The notes: generated by a model from the letters alone, not told the origin. A stretch of DNA of 64,000 bases from Serratia marcescens (GCF_001902635.1 NZ_MJAO01000002.1:248001-312000), one strand, 5' to 3'. Positions 9,199 to 17,834 are shown, counted from the first letter of the stretch. Translations and numbers: made by a program.

Positions 9199-9984
9199 TC
9201 ATAGGCTTTTGAATAACATATACAGGGCCAGTGCAAGGAGCATGACGGCATACAGCGTATTGATAATGCCCTCGCGTTTTTTCAGGCGTTCGGTGAGCGC
9301 AACCCCTGCGACGCCGCCCAGGAGGCCGCCGACGATCAGCCAGCAGGTAATGGCGAACGATACTTTCCCGGACATTGCATAGCTTGCGCTTGTCGATAAA
9401 CCCAGGGCGGAAACCACCACCAGTGAAGTTGCCACCGCTTCGATCAGAGAAAAACGGAAAAACCAGACCAGCGCCGGTACAACTAAAAATCCGCCGCCGA
9501 TGCCCAGAAAACCGGCCACCCCGCCTAGCGCCAGCACGCTGGGCCATACGATGGCAGGATGAACGGAAGAAGGAAGGGACGGTGAGGCGCTGCCGGCAAG
9601 GGTGTTTTTTTTCAGCGTTAATCCGGCAACTACCAGCATCAACATAGAGAAAGGCAGGGTTAAATAGCGCCCGTCAGTGATTTTCCCCATCTGTGAACCT
9701 GCCAGCGCGCCCACGACGGCGACCAGCGAAACAACCGCCCCGGTCTGCCACCTGACGTTTCCTTTGGCGGCATGCGTGAAAAGGTTGATCAGCGCGCTAA
9801 TAGCAACCGACATCGCACTGGTTCCTATAATCAAATGCGTATCCGGGATTTTCACCATATACAGCAACAGCGGCACGCATACGATGGATCCCCCTCCTCC
9901 TGTCAGCGCCAAGAGAAATCCGACGACGCCACCGGTTATCACTAACAGCACCTCGGTATAAAAAGTAAAATGAAAAAAATCCAA
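9199..9984 (-). CDS. TauE/SafE-family sulfite exporter
   Basis: 261-residue membrane protein with about eight hydrophobic segments and the repeated family motifs GFLLALTGGGGSIVCVPLL near the N-terminus and GVAGFLGIGGGFLVVPALV in the second half. Members export sulfite or sulfonate-derived anions. It is first in an operon with blh, so it probably removes sulfite formed by the dioxygenase. The start is a TTG at 9984 preceded by TAAGGA; no better ATG is in frame before the first helix. Divergent from the sulfide:quinone oxidoreductase gene. Confidence 0.88.
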   Translation of the reverse strand: MDFFHFTFYTEVLLVITGGVVGFLLALTGGGGSIVCVPLLLYMVKIPDTHLIIGTSAMSVAISALINLFTHAAKGNVRWQTGAVVSLVAVVGALAGSQMGKITDGRYLTLPFSMLMLVVAGLTLKKNTLAGSASPSLPSSVHPAIVWPSVLALGGVAGFLGIGGGFLVVPALVWFFRFSLIEAVATSLVVVSALGLSTSASYAMSGKVSFAITCWLIVGGLLGGVAGVALTERLKKREGIINTLYAVMLLALALYMLFKSL

Positions 9985-10086
9985 TGCGTTAATTCCTTAA
10001 CGATGTCCGTGGCATTTATTAATGACCAGTTTCCGTCGGTTGTCAAATAACTTATTCCTGATTGTTATTACATATAGCAAAATGGA

Positions 10087-10104
10087 ATATGAAAATTTTC
10101 ATAT
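10087..10104. promoter_or_regulatory. 18-bp perfect palindrome, candidate operator of the sulfide cluster
   Basis: ATATGAAAATTTTCATAT is a perfect 18-bp palindrome in the AT-rich gap between tauE-type/blh (minus) and sqr (plus). Its heptamer TTCATAT recurs in the smaller palindrome TTCATATGAA at 10155-10164. Known blh clusters are repressed by ArsR-family BigR/YgaV-type sensors that bind such palindromes, but no regulator gene lies in this cluster. Function inferred from position and symmetry. Confidence 0.6.
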
Positions 10105-10145
10105 AACCACAAGTTCTATAAATTCCCTTTTCATCCGGGAGATAA

Positions 10146-10170
10146 CCTCCTACGTTCATATGAAAGGAGG
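10146..10170 (+). promoter_or_regulatory. Hairpin covering the sqr ribosome-binding site
   Basis: CCTCCT (10146-10151) is complementary to the Shine-Dalgarno AGGAGG (10165-10170) of the oxidoreductase gene, with the self-complementary TTCATATGAA between them. The RNA could fold to hide a very strong ribosome-binding site placed five bases before the ATG. Whether it regulates translation is unknown. Confidence 0.45.
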
Positions 10171-10175
10171 TCTGT

Positions 10176-11414
10176 ATGAAAGCAGAAAAAATAAACGCAA
10201 AGAAAAAAATCGTTGTTATTGGCGGTGGTTCATCTGGCATAGGTGTCATTGCAAGCATACAGAAAAGAGTTAAAGGTGTTGATATAACGGTAATTGAACC
10301 TGGCGAACGTCATTATTACCAGCCGGCGTGGACCTTGGTGGGGGGCGGGCTGTTCGATATAAATAAAACGCATCGCGCCATGGGCACTGTCATTCCCACA
10401 GGAGCCGCATGGGTTCAGGACAGCGTTACCCGCGTAGAACCCAGGGAGAAATATATCGAGACCCGCCAAGGGCGAAAAATAAACTATGACTTCCTTATTA
10501 TTGCATGCGGACTCGTTTTGCGTTGGGATAAAATAGGCGGTCTCGAAGAGACTTTAGGGTTTAACGGCGTTACATCTAATTATCGTTTTGATCTCGCAGA
10601 ATACACCTGGAAACTTGTCCGGGAAATGAAAGGCGGCCGGGCTATATTTTCTCAGCCAGCGTTACCCATCAAGTGTGCGGGTGCGCCGCAGAAAGCATTG
10701 TATCTTTCATGCGATCACTGGCGCCGACAAGGTATCCTTAATAATATCAACGTCAATTTCTGCCTTGCGGGCGCGGCTGTTTTCGGTATGCCGCAATTCG
10801 TCCCCTCACTGACCGAATATTTGGAAAAATACCGTGCACAGGTCAATTTCAATCATCATTTAATCCGTGTTGATGGCGAAAGTCGGCAAGCGACCTTTTC
10901 TGTGGGTGCAAATGAAGAAGGGAAGCGTGAGTTCACCCTGCCTTTCGATATGCTCCATGTAGTGCCGCCCCAATCTGCCCCGGCGTTTATTTCGCAAAGC
11001 GGGCTCGCTGAGGGATCCGGCTGGTGCGATGTGGATAAATTCACCCTACAGCATAAGTATTGGCCGGATATTTTTGCGGTAGGCGACTGTTGCTCAACGC
11101 CAAACGCCAAAACCCTGGCGGCAGCCCGAAAGCAGGTGGTGGTGGTGGCGGAAAACGTCGCGGCGCTGATTCATGGCGTGCCTCTCACGGCCCATTATGA
11201 TGGCTATGGCTCCTGTCCATTGACGGTAGAGAAAGGCAAAGTTGTGCTGGCGGAGTTTGGTTATGACGGTACATTGCTCCCCACGTTTCCGCTGCTCGAC
11301 GCAACCCAACCCAGCCGCATGGCATGGTGGCTGAAAGCCTGGTTTTTACCCCGGTTTTATTGGGCGGGCATGCTGCGTGGGGTGGAATGGTTTGCCGGCA
11401 GCAAGCGGCCGTGA
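10176..11414 (+). CDS. sqr: Sulfide:quinone oxidoreductase (type II-like)
   Basis: 412-residue flavoprotein that oxidises sulfide at the membrane and passes electrons to quinone. Visible are the FAD-binding VVIGGGSSGIG (13-23), the ERHYYQPAWTLVGGGL segment typical of sulfide:quinone oxidoreductases, two candidate redox cysteines C167 (IKCAGAPQK) and C347 (GSCPLTV) placed as in type II/mitochondrial SQOR enzymes, and the second FAD contact IFAVGDCCSTPNAKT. The C-terminus has amphipathic aromatic-rich segments suited to membrane contact. AAAGGAGG precedes the ATG. The first half is notably AT-rich compared with flanking genes, suggesting transfer. The partner enzymes TauE-type exporter and Blh are divergent. 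Confidence 0.92.
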   Translation: MKAEKINAKKKIVVIGGGSSGIGVIASIQKRVKGVDITVIEPGERHYYQPAWTLVGGGLFDINKTHRAMGTVIPTGAAWVQDSVTRVEPREKYIETRQGRKINYDFLIIACGLVLRWDKIGGLEETLGFNGVTSNYRFDLAEYTWKLVREMKGGRAIFSQPALPIKCAGAPQKALYLSCDHWRRQGILNNINVNFCLAGAAVFGMPQFVPSLTEYLEKYRAQVNFNHHLIRVDGESRQATFSVGANEEGKREFTLPFDMLHVVPPQSAPAFISQSGLAEGSGWCDVDKFTLQHKYWPDIFAVGDCCSTPNAKTLAAARKQVVVVAENVAALIHGVPLTAHYDGYGSCPLTVEKGKVVLAEFGYDGTLLPTFPLLDATQPSRMAWWLKAWFLPRFYWAGMLRGVEWFAGSKRP

Positions 11415-11529
11415 CGCACACTCGGCCCCCCTTGCCGCAGCAGACGCTTGACTATTTGGCAATACGCAGCCACCATCGCTTGCGAGTCCATCAGGCTGAT
11501 TGCGAGCCGTTACCACTACCGGTCGATCA

Positions 11530-11826
11530 ATGATGAAAAATGCCCCCGCCGTTACGATTCACTACTGTTCACAATGCAACTGGCTGTTGCGCGCCGGCTG
11601 GATGGCGCAAGAGCTGCTCAACACCTTCGGCGACGATCTCGCCTCCGTCACCCTGATGCCGGGCACCGGCGGGGTGTATCAAATCAGCGTCGATGGCGTG
11701 ATGATTTGGGATCGCAAAATTGACGGCGGCTTCCCCGATGCCGCTCAGCTGAAGCAGCGGCTGCGCGATCACAGCTTCCCCGATCGTTCTCTCGGCCACA
11801 GCGACGATAAAAAAGCCAGGCACTGA
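11530..11826 (+). CDS. SelT/SelW/SelH (Rdx) family protein
   Basis: About 98 residues with a thioredoxin-like Rdx fold: TIHYCSQCNWLLRAGWMAQELL at the N-terminus, where C13-x-x-C16 replaces the Cys-x-x-Sec of the animal selenoproteins, then GTGGVYQISVDG and WDRKIDGGFPDAAQLKQRLRD. Bacterial members are thought to be redox proteins; the substrate is not known. Two adjacent ATGs (11530, 11533) are possible and neither has a strong ribosome-binding site. A longer in-frame start at 11500 adds residues not expected in the family. Confidence 0.82.
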   Translation: MMKNAPAVTIHYCSQCNWLLRAGWMAQELLNTFGDDLASVTLMPGTGGVYQISVDGVMIWDRKIDGGFPDAAQLKQRLRDHSFPDRSLGHSDDKKARH

Positions 11827-11939
11827 AGGCGTTAGCGGCCATCTGGCCCGATTCCATCGTTTATTGTCCGACAGGCTACTCACCGGTGCTCTGAGCGGTT
11901 GCCTATACTGGCGCCATCTTAACCGCTCAGGAGCCACCG

Positions 11940-12716
11940 ATGAAACTGACACAAATCCGCAACGCCACCCTGCTGCTCGACTACGCCGGGCAAACATTCT
12001 TGATAGACCCGTTTCTGGCACCGCGCGGTGCCTACCCTGGGTTGGAAGGCACGCTGAACGCCCATCTGCGCAACCCGCTGGTCGATCTGCCGGTCGAGGT
12101 GGAGAGCCTGCTGCATCCCGATGCGGTGCTGGTCACTCACACCCATCCCGATCATTGGGATGAGGCTGCACAGCGCCTGCTGCCCAAGGATACGCCGATC
12201 TTTGCGCAACACGAACAAGACGCCGCGCTTATCCGTGCGGCCGGTTTCCGCCAGGTGCGCGTATTGCAAGCGCAGACGGCGTTCGGCGGGATCACCTTGT
12301 ACAAGACCGCCGGGCAACACGGCAGCGATCGGGCTTACGCCGACGCGCAACTGGCTTCGATCCTCGGCGAAGTCTGCGGGATCGTGTTCTCGCACCCGGC
12401 GGAACCGCGCGTCTATCTGGCCGGCGACACCGTGTGGCACCCGCAGGTGGACGAGGCATTGCGCACTTTCACGCCGGACGTCATTATTCTGAACGCCGGC
12501 GATGCGCAAATCCCGGGCGTCGGCAATATTATCATGGGGAAGGAGGACGTCTTGCGCGCGCACCGGGCCATGCCGAACGCCACTATCGTGGCCACGCACC
12601 TGGAAGCTGTGAACCACTGCGTCCTCAGCCGCGAGACGCTGCGCCGCTTTATCGCGGAGCAGGCGTTAGGCCCCTGGGTGCGCGTGCCGGAGGATGGCGA
12701 GAGTTATTATCTGTAA
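11940..12716 (+). CDS. MBL-fold metallo-hydrolase
   Basis: 258-residue member of the UlaG-like metallo-beta-lactamase superfamily. It starts with MKLTQIRNATLLLDYAG and FLIDPFL, carries the metal site THTHPDHWD (about residues 66-74), and has further ligands in HPAEPRVYLAGDTVWHP and in ATHLEAVNHC near the C-terminus. Such proteins hydrolyse phosphodiester, lactone or amide bonds; the substrate here is unknown. The next gene, a GlxA-type regulator, begins 13 bases after the stop, so the two are probably co-transcribed. Confidence 0.86.
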   Translation: MKLTQIRNATLLLDYAGQTFLIDPFLAPRGAYPGLEGTLNAHLRNPLVDLPVEVESLLHPDAVLVTHTHPDHWDEAAQRLLPKDTPIFAQHEQDAALIRAAGFRQVRVLQAQTAFGGITLYKTAGQHGSDRAYADAQLASILGEVCGIVFSHPAEPRVYLAGDTVWHPQVDEALRTFTPDVIILNAGDAQIPGVGNIIMGKEDVLRAHRAMPNATIVATHLEAVNHCVLSRETLRRFIAEQALGPWVRVPEDGESYYL

Positions 12717-12729
12717 TCAGAGGAAATGT

Positions 12730-13692
12730 ATGGCCGTTCCATCCGTATCTATCGTTGCGACGCCCGGTTTCAGCCCGTTTCATTTTTCGGTGCCCTGCAT
12801 CATTTTCGGCGAGATGTTGGCCGACGAACCGCTGTTCGACCTGCGAATTTGTGCGCTGCAGGCGGGGGTTATTCGTTCCGATCTCGGCATGTCGCTGGAA
12901 GTGCCCGACGATCTGACGGCGTTACAGCGGGCGGATATCATCGTGATCCCCTTCTGGCCGCATCCGGAGGAGCGTCCCGATGTGGCGCTGATCGATGCGT
13001 TGAACGACGCCTACCGGCGCGGCGCGCAGATCGTCGGGCTGTGCCTGGGCACCTACGTGCTGGCCTATGCCGGCCTGCTCGATCATCGCCGCGCCGCCAC
13101 CCACTGGGAAAACGAAGCGGATTTCTCGGCGCGTTTTCCTCAGGTGCAGTTGGACGCCAACGCGCTGTACGTCAGCGATGAGCGGCTGATCACCTCCGCC
13201 GGCACCGCCGCCGGGCTGGATTGCTGTCTGCACGTGGTCAGGCAGCACCACGGCAGCGCCATCGCCAATCGTCTGGCCAGACGCATGGTGATCCCGCCGC
13301 ATCGGGATGGCGGCCAGGCGCAGTTTATCGCCCGCCCGCTGCCGGCCACGACGCAGGATCAGCGCATCAATCACTTGCTGGTTCATCTGCGCGAGCGCCT
13401 GGCGCAGCCGCACGATCTCGATACGCTGGCCCGCTTTGCCGCGATGAGCCGCCGCACCTTTACCCGCCATTTCCAACAGGCCACCGGCATGAGCGTCGGC
13501 GAGTGGCTGAATGCCGAACGCCTACTGTACAGCCAGGAGCTGCTGGAGAGCACGCGGCACCCCATTTCAACCATCGCCGCCCTGGCGGGTTTTCAATCCG
13601 AAGTCTCTTTCCGCCAGCGTTTTAAACAGCGTTTTGCCGTCAGCCCCAGCGAATGGCGCAGAACCTTCCAGCCACCGGGCGCAAGCGGTTGA
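12730..13692 (+). CDS. GlxA-family AraC regulator with DJ-1/PfpI domain
   Basis: 320-residue transcription factor. The N-terminal half is a DJ-1/PfpI-like ligand domain (VSIVATPGFSPFHFSVP; IVGLCLGTYVLAYAG resembles the nucleophile-elbow region; ATHWENEADFSARFPQ). The C-terminal half is a double helix-turn-helix of the AraC type (LDTLARFAAMSRRTFTRHFQQATG, then AALAGFQSEVSFRQRFKQRF). The ATG at 12730 has AGAGGA five bases upstream. It follows the MBL hydrolase gene closely and may control it. Inducer unknown. Confidence 0.9.
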   Translation: MAVPSVSIVATPGFSPFHFSVPCIIFGEMLADEPLFDLRICALQAGVIRSDLGMSLEVPDDLTALQRADIIVIPFWPHPEERPDVALIDALNDAYRRGAQIVGLCLGTYVLAYAGLLDHRRAATHWENEADFSARFPQVQLDANALYVSDERLITSAGTAAGLDCCLHVVRQHHGSAIANRLARRMVIPPHRDGGQAQFIARPLPATTQDQRINHLLVHLRERLAQPHDLDTLARFAAMSRRTFTRHFQQATGMSVGEWLNAERLLYSQELLESTRHPISTIAALAGFQSEVSFRQRFKQRFAVSPSEWRRTFQPPGASG

Positions 13693-13745
13693 TTTCGCCT
13701 AGGCCACTTGCGTTATACTGAGCGCCCTTTTAGCCACGAATTTAA

Positions 13746-14252
<507 letters not shown>

Positions 14253-14346
14253 ACGCGCTGCCACACCCGGTCGCCAGGATCGGGTGCCTCCCCCTGCCAA
14301 ATCCGCCGCCTGTTTCCCTGCCGTCATTGCCGTCGTTTTTTTCATC

Positions 14347-14376
14347 TGGCACATCTGATGATAATTTTATTATAAT
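14347..14376 (+). promoter_or_regulatory. Sigma-70-type promoter before the FabZ-like gene
   Basis: A perfect TATAAT (14371-14376) with TGGCAC (14347-14352) 18 bases upstream, inside an AT-rich stretch, about 70 bases before the FabZ-like start codon. Confidence 0.65.
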
Positions 14377-14448
14377 GTTATTACACTCATCATGGACTGA
14401 ACGCCGGCCATCGCACCGGTTTCGCCGCAGACAGGATCACGCTCCCCC

Positions 14449-14904
14449 ATGCCATTGAATGGTCATCCCCTGCAATTCAACGATATTCAGGCTATTTTGC
14501 CCCATCGCTATCCCTGCCTGTTGGTCGATCGCGTGCTGCCCGCCGGCACCTGCATTGCCGAAGGGCGGCTGAGCGCCATTAAGAACATCACCGCCAATGA
14601 GCCGACGTTCTGGAGCGGCCACGCCCACTTCGCCGGTTTTCCCGGCGTGCTGTTGGTGGAAGCGCTGGCGCAAAGCACCGGTCTGTTGGCCCACTATTAC
14701 CTCGCGGCGTTAAACGAAGGGGAGCATTACTATTTTGCCGCCATTCAGCGGGCGCGTTTTTATCGCGCCGCCCGCCCCGGTGACCAAGTGCTGCTGGAGG
14801 TCGCTTTTGTTCGCCAGCGCGGCGCGATCGCCCGCTTCACCGGCCGCGCCAGTATCGATGGCCGGCGCATTTGCACCGCCGATTTCATGTGCGCCCGTAA
14901 ATAG
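14449..14904 (+). CDS. FabZ-like 3-hydroxyacyl-ACP dehydratase
   Basis: 151-residue hot-dog-fold dehydratase. The catalytic histidine sits in ILPHRYPCLLVDRV and the catalytic acid in FPGVLLVEALAQSTGLL, both as in FabZ. The housekeeping fabZ normally lies between lpxD and lpxA, so this is probably a second copy with a separate role, perhaps on a special acyl chain. It is followed after 30 bases by a spermidine-synthase-like methyltransferase-fold gene in the same direction, suggesting a two-gene operon. Confidence 0.87.
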   Translation: MPLNGHPLQFNDIQAILPHRYPCLLVDRVLPAGTCIAEGRLSAIKNITANEPTFWSGHAHFAGFPGVLLVEALAQSTGLLAHYYLAALNEGEHYYFAAIQRARFYRAARPGDQVLLEVAFVRQRGAIARFTGRASIDGRRICTADFMCARK

Positions 14905-14934
14905 ACCGCTTGCCAAAGGAGCCCTGCGAATACC

Positions 14935-15723
14935 ATGTCTCTGGTTGACAGCTTACTCAAAACCCTCGATTTCTCCCCGCGCGGCCAGGTGATCGCACGC
15001 GAAGCCGACGCCTGGGGCGAGATCATCGTTTCCGACCACAAGGACTACCGCACGCTGCGGTTTGACGGCATCTGCGAGCAAAGCAAAATGAGTCTCAGCA
15101 ACCCCGCGCAGCCGATCCACAACTACATCAAAGCGATGTTGATGGCGGTAGCCTGGCAGCCGCCGGCGTCGGCGTTGATTTTGGGATTGGGCGGCGGCAG
15201 CCTGCTGCGCGCGCTGCACGCCGTCGATCCGGCTATGCGGCTGGAGGTGGTCGAACTGCGCGCTGCGGTGATCGCCGTCGCGCGCCGCTACTTTACGCTG
15301 CCGGCCGCCGACAACATCAGCCTGCGCACCGCCGACGCCATGGACTTTGTTCGCCCGCCCGCCGAGACGCGTTACGATCTGATTTTTTCCGATCTTTATT
15401 CGGCGTTCTCTATGGATCCGCAGCAAGGTAGCCAGACATTCCTGGAAAACTGCGCCGCTCGGTTGACCGACGGGGGTTGGCTGGTGCTGAATTACCACGA
15501 TCTGCCCGACGAAAACAGCCTGCTGTACCACAGCTTGCACCGGGTATTTAACACCGTGCTGTTTTGCGTCGCCCCCAGCGGCAACGTGATCATCTATGCC
15601 ACCCTGGCCCGGGTAACGCTGCCACTGAGCGCCCTGCGCAGCCTGGCCGCTGACAGCGGAGCGCTGTTCGGCTGCGAGCTTGGCTACCTGTCACGCAAAA
15701 TAGAGCGGCTGCATTTCCGTTGA
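14935..15723 (+). CDS. Spermidine-synthase-like protein (Rossmann fold)
   Basis: 262-residue protein related to the polyamine synthase/methyltransferase superfamily. The nucleotide-binding core is clear (ALILGLGGGSLLRALH, LEVVELRAAVIAVARRYF, LRTADAMDFV, YDLIFSDLY). The canonical aminopropyltransferase active-site pattern is incomplete: IFSDLYSAFS stands where spermidine synthases usually carry a D(A/S)xDP-type motif, so true spermidine synthase activity is doubtful. Co-directional with the FabZ-like gene. Function unknown. Confidence 0.75.
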   Translation: MSLVDSLLKTLDFSPRGQVIAREADAWGEIIVSDHKDYRTLRFDGICEQSKMSLSNPAQPIHNYIKAMLMAVAWQPPASALILGLGGGSLLRALHAVDPAMRLEVVELRAAVIAVARRYFTLPAADNISLRTADAMDFVRPPAETRYDLIFSDLYSAFSMDPQQGSQTFLENCAARLTDGGWLVLNYHDLPDENSLLYHSLHRVFNTVLFCVAPSGNVIIYATLARVTLPLSALRSLAADSGALFGCELGYLSRKIERLHFR

Positions 15724-15768
15724 ATGCGTGCGGCGACGCTGTCTGGCTGGCCGCTTCGTCCACGTGGT

Positions 15769-15790
15769 ATTATCATTCAATTATCATTCT
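15769..15790 (+). promoter_or_regulatory. Tandem 11-bp repeats before a ribbon-helix-helix gene
   Basis: ATTATCATTCA and ATTATCATTCT are directly abutting 11-mers ending 13 bases before the ATG. Ribbon-helix-helix proteins often bind short repeats at about one-helical-turn spacing, so this is a candidate autoregulatory operator. Confidence 0.5.
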
Positions 15791-15803
15791 CTGGAGGATT
15801 CTG

Positions 15804-15998
15804 ATGGAAAAGAAAACGGCGCGGCTAACGGTGCTGATTGACCCGGACAAGAAGAAAGCCCTGGAAGAGCTGTGTCTGCAACAGGACGTCACGCCTTCCC
15901 AGGTGGTGCGCCAGCTGATCCGCGACTATCTGCACAAGCATCAGGTGGATTATCCCAGCCAACCCACCCATGCCAATCCGCGCGTCGAGAGCAATTGA
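15804..15998 (+). CDS. Small ribbon-helix-helix (CopG-like) protein
   Basis: 64-residue basic protein with a beta strand (ARLTVLIDPDKKKALEEL) followed by two helices (CLQQDVTPSQVVRQLIRDYLHKHQ), the ribbon-helix-helix DNA-binding pattern. GGAGG lies six bases before the ATG. No toxin or partition partner lies next to it; the neighbour downstream is a TetR gene on the other strand. Likely a small repressor, target unknown apart from the tandem repeats in its own promoter. Confidence 0.78.
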   Translation: MEKKTARLTVLIDPDKKKALEELCLQQDVTPSQVVRQLIRDYLHKHQVDYPSQPTHANPRVESN

Positions 15999-16007
15999 TC
16001 CCCGTGC

Positions 16008-16622
16008 TTATTTCTGCGCCGTGGACAATAACCCTCGCAAAAATACCATCAGGATTTTTCCATACGGCTCTCCGCCGTGCGTCGCTTTCTGCAGCGCCAG
16101 GCCGTGCGCCATCGCCATAAACGCCGCCGCCAATGCGTCCGGCGCCGCCGGCGGCGTTTTGTCCAAACGTTGGAACAGCGCCCCCAGCACTGATGCCAGC
16201 GCCGTCTGATGGCGCTGCCAGACTTTTTTATATTCTGCGGCAAACGTCGGGCTGCGCTGTGCCTGCAGTTGCAACTCGACCGACAGCATGCCCCAATCCA
16301 CGTCCAGATTCAGCGTCGCCGCCCACGCATCCAACGCGGCCAACACTTGCGCCGGCGTTCGCGCATCGTGCTGCGTCAAACCCGCCAATTGGTCCGCCTC
16401 CGCCTGCATATGGCGTTGTAACAGCAACAGCAACAACTCTTCCTTGGAAGCGAAATTGGAGTAGAACGCCCCCTGCGAATAGCCGGCCTGAGCGGCGATG
16501 TCACGAATGGAAGCGGCGCCATAACCGCTGGCGATGAAGAGTTGCCGCGCCGTTTCAATCAGCCGCTCGCGGGTTTGCCGTTGGCTCTCCTCGCGCGTTA
16601 AGCGTTTGTTCGTCGTTTTCAT
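16008..16622 (-). CDS. TetR-family repressor
   Basis: 204-residue regulator. The N-terminal helix-turn-helix (ARQLFIASGYGAASIRDIAAQAGYSQGAFYSNFASKEELLLLLL) is a classic TetR domain; the rest is a helical ligand domain. The ATG at 16622 is chosen over an in-frame TTG at 16661. It is divergent from an SDR gene at 16739, and the shared gap holds repeated ATATCACTTGA elements, so it probably represses itself and the dehydrogenase. Confidence 0.9.
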   Translation of the reverse strand: MKTTNKRLTREESQRQTRERLIETARQLFIASGYGAASIRDIAAQAGYSQGAFYSNFASKEELLLLLLQRHMQAEADQLAGLTQHDARTPAQVLAALDAWAATLNLDVDWGMLSVELQLQAQRSPTFAAEYKKVWQRHQTALASVLGALFQRLDKTPPAAPDALAAAFMAMAHGLALQKATHGGEPYGKILMVFLRGLLSTAQK

Positions 16623-16658
16623 TGGGATCGTTCTGTCTCTCGGTCGATAATCAACATT

Positions 16659-16711
16659 CAAGATATCACTTGATATTTTAAATGTCCGCCACTAATTTAA
16701 ATATCACTTGA
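16659..16711. promoter_or_regulatory. Repeated elements, candidate TetR operators
   Basis: ATATCACTTGA occurs at 16663-16673 and again at 16701-16711. The first copy also forms an inverted repeat, CAAG-N6-CTTG (16659-16672). Both lie between the divergent TetR and SDR start codons. Confidence 0.5.
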
Positions 16712-16738
16712 ACTTTAAATAACAGTTGAGATTCTGGC

Positions 16739-17755
16739 ATGTCCGACACAAAAACGGCTTTCGTTACCGGCGCCACCGGGCTGCTCGGCAACCATTTGGT
16801 GCGTGCGCTGTTGGCGCAGGGGTGGCAGATCCGGGCGCTGGTGCGCTCGGATGAAAAAGGCCGCCGGCAGTTCGGCGATATCGCCGGCATTGAGCGGGTC
16901 AGCGGTGACATGAAGAACGTCGCCGCTTTCGCCGACCGGCTGGCGGGATGCGACGTTTTGTTTCATACCGCCGCCTATTTCCGCGATAACTACAAGGGCG
17001 GCAACCATTGGGATGCGCTGCAAGCCATCAATGTCGCAGGCACACAATGCCTGCTGGAACAGGCCTATCAGGCCGGCATTCGTCGCTTCGTCCACACCTC
17101 CTCAATCGCCGTATTGGCCGGGGAACCCGGGCAGCTCCTCGATGAAACCTGCCTGCGCCGCCCGGAAAACGCCGATGATTACTACCGCAGCAAGATCATG
17201 GCCGACGAGGTCGTGCTCGACTTTCTGCAACGTCATCCCGATATGCACGGCAGCATGGTGTTGCCGGGCTGGATGTGGGGCCCTGCCGATTTAGGCCCCA
17301 CCTCATCGGGCCAATTAGCCCGCGATGTCCTGCGCGGTAAGTTACCGGGCCTGATGGCGGGCAGTTTTTCGCTGGTCGATGCCCGCGATGTGGCGCAGGC
17401 GCTGATCCTGGCCGCAGAACGCGGGAAACGCGGCGCCCGCTATCTGGCGGCCGGCCGACATATCACGATGCAAGAACTGGTGCCGCTGCTGGGCGACATC
17501 GCCGGCGTCAAAACGCCAACGCGCGTTTTGCCCTTCGCTCTGCTGTACGCGCTGGCGGCGTTGCAGGAGGCCTATTCTCGCCTCAGCGGCAAACCGATTC
17601 TGCTGAGCCTGGCGACGGTAAAGTTAATGATGCAGGAAGCCGACCGTTCACACTACAACCCGGCCAAAAGCGAGCGCGAGCTGGGGCTGAGCTTCAGACC
17701 GCTGGAGCAAACGCTCGGCGACACCCTGAACTGGATCCGCGCCAACGCACTCTGA
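16739..17755 (+). CDS. NAD-dependent epimerase/dehydratase-type SDR
   Basis: 338-residue extended short-chain dehydrogenase. TGATGLLGNHLV (10-21) is the dinucleotide-binding motif, VLFHTAAYF and RFVHTSSIAVL precede the catalytic YYRSK (Y-x3-K), and SFSLVDARDVAQALILAAERG is typical of the dihydroflavonol-reductase/NmrA-like branch. Probably reduces a carbonyl or acts on a nucleotide sugar; the substrate is unknown. Divergent TetR gene as likely regulator. Confidence 0.86.
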   Translation: MSDTKTAFVTGATGLLGNHLVRALLAQGWQIRALVRSDEKGRRQFGDIAGIERVSGDMKNVAAFADRLAGCDVLFHTAAYFRDNYKGGNHWDALQAINVAGTQCLLEQAYQAGIRRFVHTSSIAVLAGEPGQLLDETCLRRPENADDYYRSKIMADEVVLDFLQRHPDMHGSMVLPGWMWGPADLGPTSSGQLARDVLRGKLPGLMAGSFSLVDARDVAQALILAAERGKRGARYLAAGRHITMQELVPLLGDIAGVKTPTRVLPFALLYALAALQEAYSRLSGKPILLSLATVKLMMQEADRSHYNPAKSERELGLSFRPLEQTLGDTLNWIRANAL

Positions 17756-17834
17756 CTGCGTTTGATCTGTCCATTCGGCGTTATCGCTGCTACTGTTCTA
17801 TGCGGTCATTCTCTCTTCGGAAAGGAAGCACGCC

